Source: CAYYYG01 sp964490875 (lineage in GTDB: Bacteria > Patescibacteriota > Microgenomatia > UBA1406 > GWC2-37-13). From it: a DNA stretch of 64,000 bases. Below the pieces are notes generated by a model. That model ran no database searches and was not told the DNA's origin. It was given only the letters and a program-made list of their open reading frames with translations. Both the position numbers and the translations under genes were made by a program. The stretch covers positions 1 to 64,000 of the forward strand of contig CAZBEF010000002.1 in the NCBI GenBank assembly GCA_964490875.1, in the 5' to 3' direction. Each line of letters begins with the position of its first letter. Position 1 is the stretch's first letter. Shown in pieces: positions 60,922 to 64,000 of the stretch.

Positions 60922-61857
60922 ATGGAACAAAATTTTACACCTCTCGATTCTTCGATGAATATTCCATCCTTTCAGTCAGAACCTCCAAGTCCTCCGCCAA
61001 ATCAAAAAAAGATACAACTTGACACTATATATCTCGTATCGGCTGCGAGCATATTTGTATTAAGTTTAGGATTGCTCATAAATTCTTCCCGATTAACCAC
61101 AACATCTGAGGCCAAATCAATTCCTGTCATCACTTCAGTTCCAAAAAAGAATAATGTAGGGAAAAATTTACCCAAAACATTTAAAAATGAAAATATTCCG
61201 CTCAGTATTTACGAAAATTTAAGTAATTACCCAGATGTACCAAGCGATGGTCGCGACGAATATGTAAAAATGCAGGTAATGAAATTCTATATTTACAAAG
61301 ATCTGTTACAGCAAAACAATTCGAGCAATGCTGCAATTCTTATTCCCAAAACTTATAAAGACATAAAAGATGGAGTTAATGCCATGGAACCGATCATAAA
61401 ACAAAATTTATTATCAAGAGCTTACTTTGGATATATAAAAGCTACATTTACAAATGGAACGGGCGATGAAGCACTTCAAAAAAAATATGGTGATTTAAAA
61501 ACAAAGGCAGAGACGGTAATAAAACGATACCAGCAGATGTTTGTGGAAGGTGATTTTAGCGCTCAACAGATTCTCGATGTGTCAAATAAAGACGAAGAAT
61601 TATTGTTACTAAACAACCGGGAAAAAAGCGAATTCGTTGATGATTATGATTCAACTCAAAAAATATTTCTTGATAAGGGATTTAATGACTTCTTATTTAG
61701 CCAGCAGGAAAATCAATTATCTGATCTGTACACATTGCATGATGAAAAAGATACTCCGGTTGCCTACATAATTGTATATGCATCAAAAATCTTAAAGAAA
61801 AAATATAATTCCTTAGAACAAATTATCGAAGAAAACAGCGGGAACTTTCTTTTTTAA
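60922..61857 (+). CDS. Hypothetical membrane-anchored extracytoplasmic protein
   Basis: The 311-residue protein has a Pro-rich cytoplasmic N-terminus, one membrane helix (about 35-56) and a mainly helical outer domain with charged repeats. The helical part (about 110-260) resembles chaperone-like peptidyl-prolyl isomerase N-domains in style only; I cannot assign a family. It is followed after 2 nt by a surface-protein gene and probably works with it. Confidence 0.68.
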   Translation: MEQNFTPLDSSMNIPSFQSEPPSPPPNQKKIQLDTIYLVSAASIFVLSLGLLINSSRLTTTSEAKSIPVITSVPKKNNVGKNLPKTFKNENIPLSIYENLSNYPDVPSDGRDEYVKMQVMKFYIYKDLLQQNNSSNAAILIPKTYKDIKDGVNAMEPIIKQNLLSRAYFGYIKATFTNGTGDEALQKKYGDLKTKAETVIKRYQQMFVEGDFSAQQILDVSNKDEELLLLNNREKSEFVDDYDSTQKIFLDKGFNDFLFSQQENQLSDLYTLHDEKDTPVAYIIVYASKILKKKYNSLEQIIEENSGNFLF

Positions 61858-61859
61858 TC

Positions 61860-62756
61860 ATGAAAAAATTTATATCACATAAGTACACAAAGATTATCAT
61901 AGCAAGCGTTTTGCTTCTGCTGTCTTTTTTGAACTTCTTTTTAACATATCAAAAAATGCAGCAGGTTACCATAACACAGGCATGGAATACTGATTATTCT
62001 GCAGAGGCTGTTTGTGATGAAAACGGGATTGGTGTCATTAAGGTAAGCTTTACGAATAAAGAAACTAACGCAAGTGAAGCCATGATGGTAACTGTTGTCG
62101 ACAATCAGACTGGAAAATCGACCGATTTGGGAACAATTGGGCCGGGGGAGACGGTTACAGGAACAATAAATACCGGGGAAACAACGCTAAACGCCAATAC
62201 TGTTCAATTTAAACTAAAATGGGCAAATAATCAGGACGGAACTGATGCTAAAACAACATCATATTCTGCTATTACCTGCCAACCAGTTTCGCCAACTGTT
62301 ACGATTCCTGTTACTCTAACAACAACACCAGAAACAACTCCCTCAGCCACTATAAGCCCATCAATAACAACTACGCCAAGCATAACACCTTCAATAACAA
62401 TTACTACATCTGTTACACCATCTGCAACACCGTCAGCAACAATTACGATAACCATTAGTCCTACAAAATCGACAACACCTTCAACAACACCGAATGCCAG
62501 TTATACACCGCAGCCTACATATACACCACAACCTACATACACCCCACAGCCAACATACACTCCGAGGGCGACAAGCACACAAGGACCCACACCAACACCT
62601 ACAGAGATCATTATTGTCGTAAACAATACCAATACACCAACACCGACAAGTAATGGAACAACAGTTGCACCAACAATTCCAACAGCCGGAGTTCCTATTT
62701 CTTGGTTTGTTATTTTAATCCCAGTATTGCTTTTGTCACTCGGATTAATTCTGTAA
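61860..62756 (+). CDS. Surface protein with Thr/Pro stalk and C-terminal anchor
   Basis: The 298-residue protein has an N-terminal signal helix (about 11-29), a small beta domain (about 40-138, two Cys) and a long Thr/Ser/Pro stalk (about 140-265) containing three tandem Pro-Gln-Pro-Thr-Tyr-Thr-type repeats near 217-236. A C-terminal membrane helix lies at about 278-297. It resembles a cell-wall or pilus-like stalk protein. Composition matches the linkers in the 5684, 15629 and 33588 proteins. Confidence 0.72.
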   Translation: MKKFISHKYTKIIIASVLLLLSFLNFFLTYQKMQQVTITQAWNTDYSAEAVCDENGIGVIKVSFTNKETNASEAMMVTVVDNQTGKSTDLGTIGPGETVTGTINTGETTLNANTVQFKLKWANNQDGTDAKTTSYSAITCQPVSPTVTIPVTLTTTPETTPSATISPSITTTPSITPSITITTSVTPSATPSATITITISPTKSTTPSTTPNASYTPQPTYTPQPTYTPQPTYTPRATSTQGPTPTPTEIIIVVNNTNTPTPTSNGTTVAPTIPTAGVPISWFVILIPVLLLSLGLIL

Positions 62757-62761
62757 GGAGA

Positions 62762-64000
62762 TTAACTTGAGCGGTTAAATAATTTTACGAAGGCTTCCTT
62801 AGGAATTTCTACTTTTCCGATCATCTTCATTTTCTTTTTTCCTTCTTTCTGTTTTTCTAGAAGTTTTCTTTTTCGCCCCACATCTCCGGCGCCGACTACT
62901 TTGCCGCTTTTTATTAATACATCTTTCCGGTACGGTGCGATTCGTTCGGACGCAATGATTTTCCCTTTATATGTTGCTTGAATCTTTACTTCGTACTGCT
63001 GGCGGGGGATAACTTCACGCAATTTTTTAGCGAGAGCTGATCCTTTTATGTAGGCGCGTTCCTGTACAACTATTTCGCTGAACTCTTCTATTTCATCGCC
63101 GTTTAACATGACGCTTAACTTATCTGCTTTCACCGGTTCATAGCGCAGGAATTCCCAGTCTAGAGATGCATACCCTGATGTGATGCTTTTTAGATTATCG
63201 AAAAAATCAGAAATCATTTCAGAAAGCGGCATTTCATAGGTCATTGATATCTGATTTTTGTTATCCATGGTGATAAATTTTCCCAGATAGTCTGTGCATA
63301 ACTTCATGATACTGCCGGTGTAATCATTGGGCGTGACAATGAGAATCTTTACCATCGGCTCCTGATACAAGCCATTTTCTTTCTTAAATTCAACCTGGGG
63401 TGGAGTAAGAACAAGACTCAGATCAAATTCGCGCTCCAGCCGCTCATGAATAACATCGGCATGCAGAAGGCCTAGGAAACCAACACGGAATCCAGCGCCC
63501 AACGCTTTACTGTAAATAGCAGAAAATTCGAGCGATGAATCGTTTAAATATAATTTTTCGAGTGCCTTTTTTAAGTTGAGATAATCATTGGGATCTGTAG
63601 TGAACATTGAAGCAAAAACCATCGGCTTAACCCGCTTATAACCAGGCAGTGCCCCCGAGTGATTACTATTAGCCTCAATAAGTGTGTCTCCCACACGAAC
63701 TTGATGAATATCTTTTAGATTTGTTACAACATACCCGATCTCGCCTTCCAATAAAGCATCGGCGGGAATTAAATCGGGGTTGAATGTGCCGACTTCGTTT
63801 ATTTCAAAAATAGAATCGTCGGCTGCGAGTTTTACTTTTTGTTTTTTTTCCAGTTTACCGTTGAATACTCGAACAAACGCGATAACACCGCGGTGAGAAT
63901 CGTAGTATGAATCAAAGATAAGAGCGCGGGTTTCAAACTGCATACCGGCAAGATCTAGAGAATGTTCTTTTGGCGGCGGAATTTTTTCTATGATTGACTG
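62762..64000 (-). CDS. lepA: Elongation factor 4 (LepA), C-terminal part
   Basis: The reading frame is open to the window edge; the first visible residues include Glu-Lys-Ile-Pro-Pro-Pro-Lys, which in LepA follows the GTPase domain. Domain II, Phe-Gly-Leu-Leu-type segments (Gly-Phe-Leu-Gly-Leu-Leu-His-Ala-Asp-Val), the EF-G-like domain V and the LepA-specific C-terminal domain (Gly-Asp-Val-Gly-Arg-Lys-Arg-Lys-Leu-Leu-Glu-Lys-Gln-Lys) are visible. The GTPase domain lies beyond 64000. An internal Met at 63943 is not the start. LepA back-translocates stalled ribosomes. Confidence 0.95.
   Translation of the reverse strand, partial: QSIIEKIPPPKEHSLDLAGMQFETRALIFDSYYDSHRGVIAFVRVFNGKLEKKQKVKLAADDSIFEINEVGTFNPDLIPADALLEGEIGYVVTNLKDIHQVRVGDTLIEANSNHSGALPGYKRVKPMVFASMFTTDPNDYLNLKKALEKLYLNDSSLEFSAIYSKALGAGFRVGFLGLLHADVIHERLEREFDLSLVLTPPQVEFKKENGLYQEPMVKILIVTPNDYTGSIMKLCTDYLGKFITMDNKNQISMTYEMPLSEMISDFFDNLKSITSGYASLDWEFLRYEPVKADKLSVMLNGDEIEEFSEIVVQERAYIKGSALAKKLREVIPRQQYEVKIQATYKGKIIASERIAPYRKDVLIKSGKVVGAGDVGRKRKLLEKQKEGKKKMKMIGKVEIPKEAFVKLFNRSS

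Overview
The window looks like a piece of a Candidate Phyla Radiation genome, most likely Microgenomates-like (OP11). This is inference from gene style, not from a tree. The DNA is AT-rich, genes are densely packed on both strands, several housekeeping proteins are short (EF-Ts, RF1, YbeY), and there are many Pro/Thr-linked, membrane-anchored surface proteins. The code is standard: TGA ends several ORFs.

Layout. 1-798 is the 3' half of a 16S rRNA gene with no 23S or 5S following in the window. 978-8158 holds an orphan gene, a GH-A-type glycosidase, a SAM hydrolase, an Nramp transporter coupled to a PRC/MgtE_N/CBS protein, and a secreted phosphatase-dockerin-alginate-lyase-like fusion. Between tRNA-Ile (8262) and tRNA-Val (12873) lies the most unusual stretch. 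It contains a GC-rich secreted repeat protein (9698-11265, interrupted by an N gap) with about 735 nt of hairpin-packed leader before it and about 300 nt of hairpin-packed trailer after it. A RelE-type toxin-antitoxin pair and small orphan genes follow. 13121-21240 has two overlapping SET-domain genes, a GNAT-like protein, a membrane Clp-type ATPase, GalU, and Ig-like and cohesin-like surface proteins.

21301-32374 is mainly information processing: rpsB-tsf-frr-rseP-cmk-proS, rpsU-ybeY, dnaX, ybaB, prs, recR and a MIP18/SufT-like gene. After tRNA-Pro come a methyltransferase, a large Cys-rich surface protein, cysS, a sortase-fold protein lacking its catalytic residues, an ADP-forming acyl-CoA synthetase, a SIMPL protein, an orphan gene and a GT39-like membrane glycosyltransferase. 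44464-58715 carries rpsF-ssb-rpsR, two exported proteases (S41 and HtrA), hisS, a short RF1, rpmE, rplJ-rplL and gyrB-ppa-gyrA. folD, a structured RNA of about 188 nt, miaA, two surface or membrane proteins and the C-terminal part of lepA close the window.

Two patterns tie the window together. First, at least 19 genes have a -10 box ending only 5-8 nt before the start codon (ten at exactly 6 nt), so leaderless or near-leaderless mRNA seems to be the default. A small set (rpsU, ybaB, rplL, frr and the repeat protein) carries strong Shine-Dalgarno sites. Second, palindromic repeats of several families sit between genes, including two 77-nt copies in direct orientation on either side of dnaX. 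The secreted set (dockerin, cohesin-like, Ig-like, TPT-linked proteins, HtrA, CtpA, RseP) suggests heavy investment in the cell surface.
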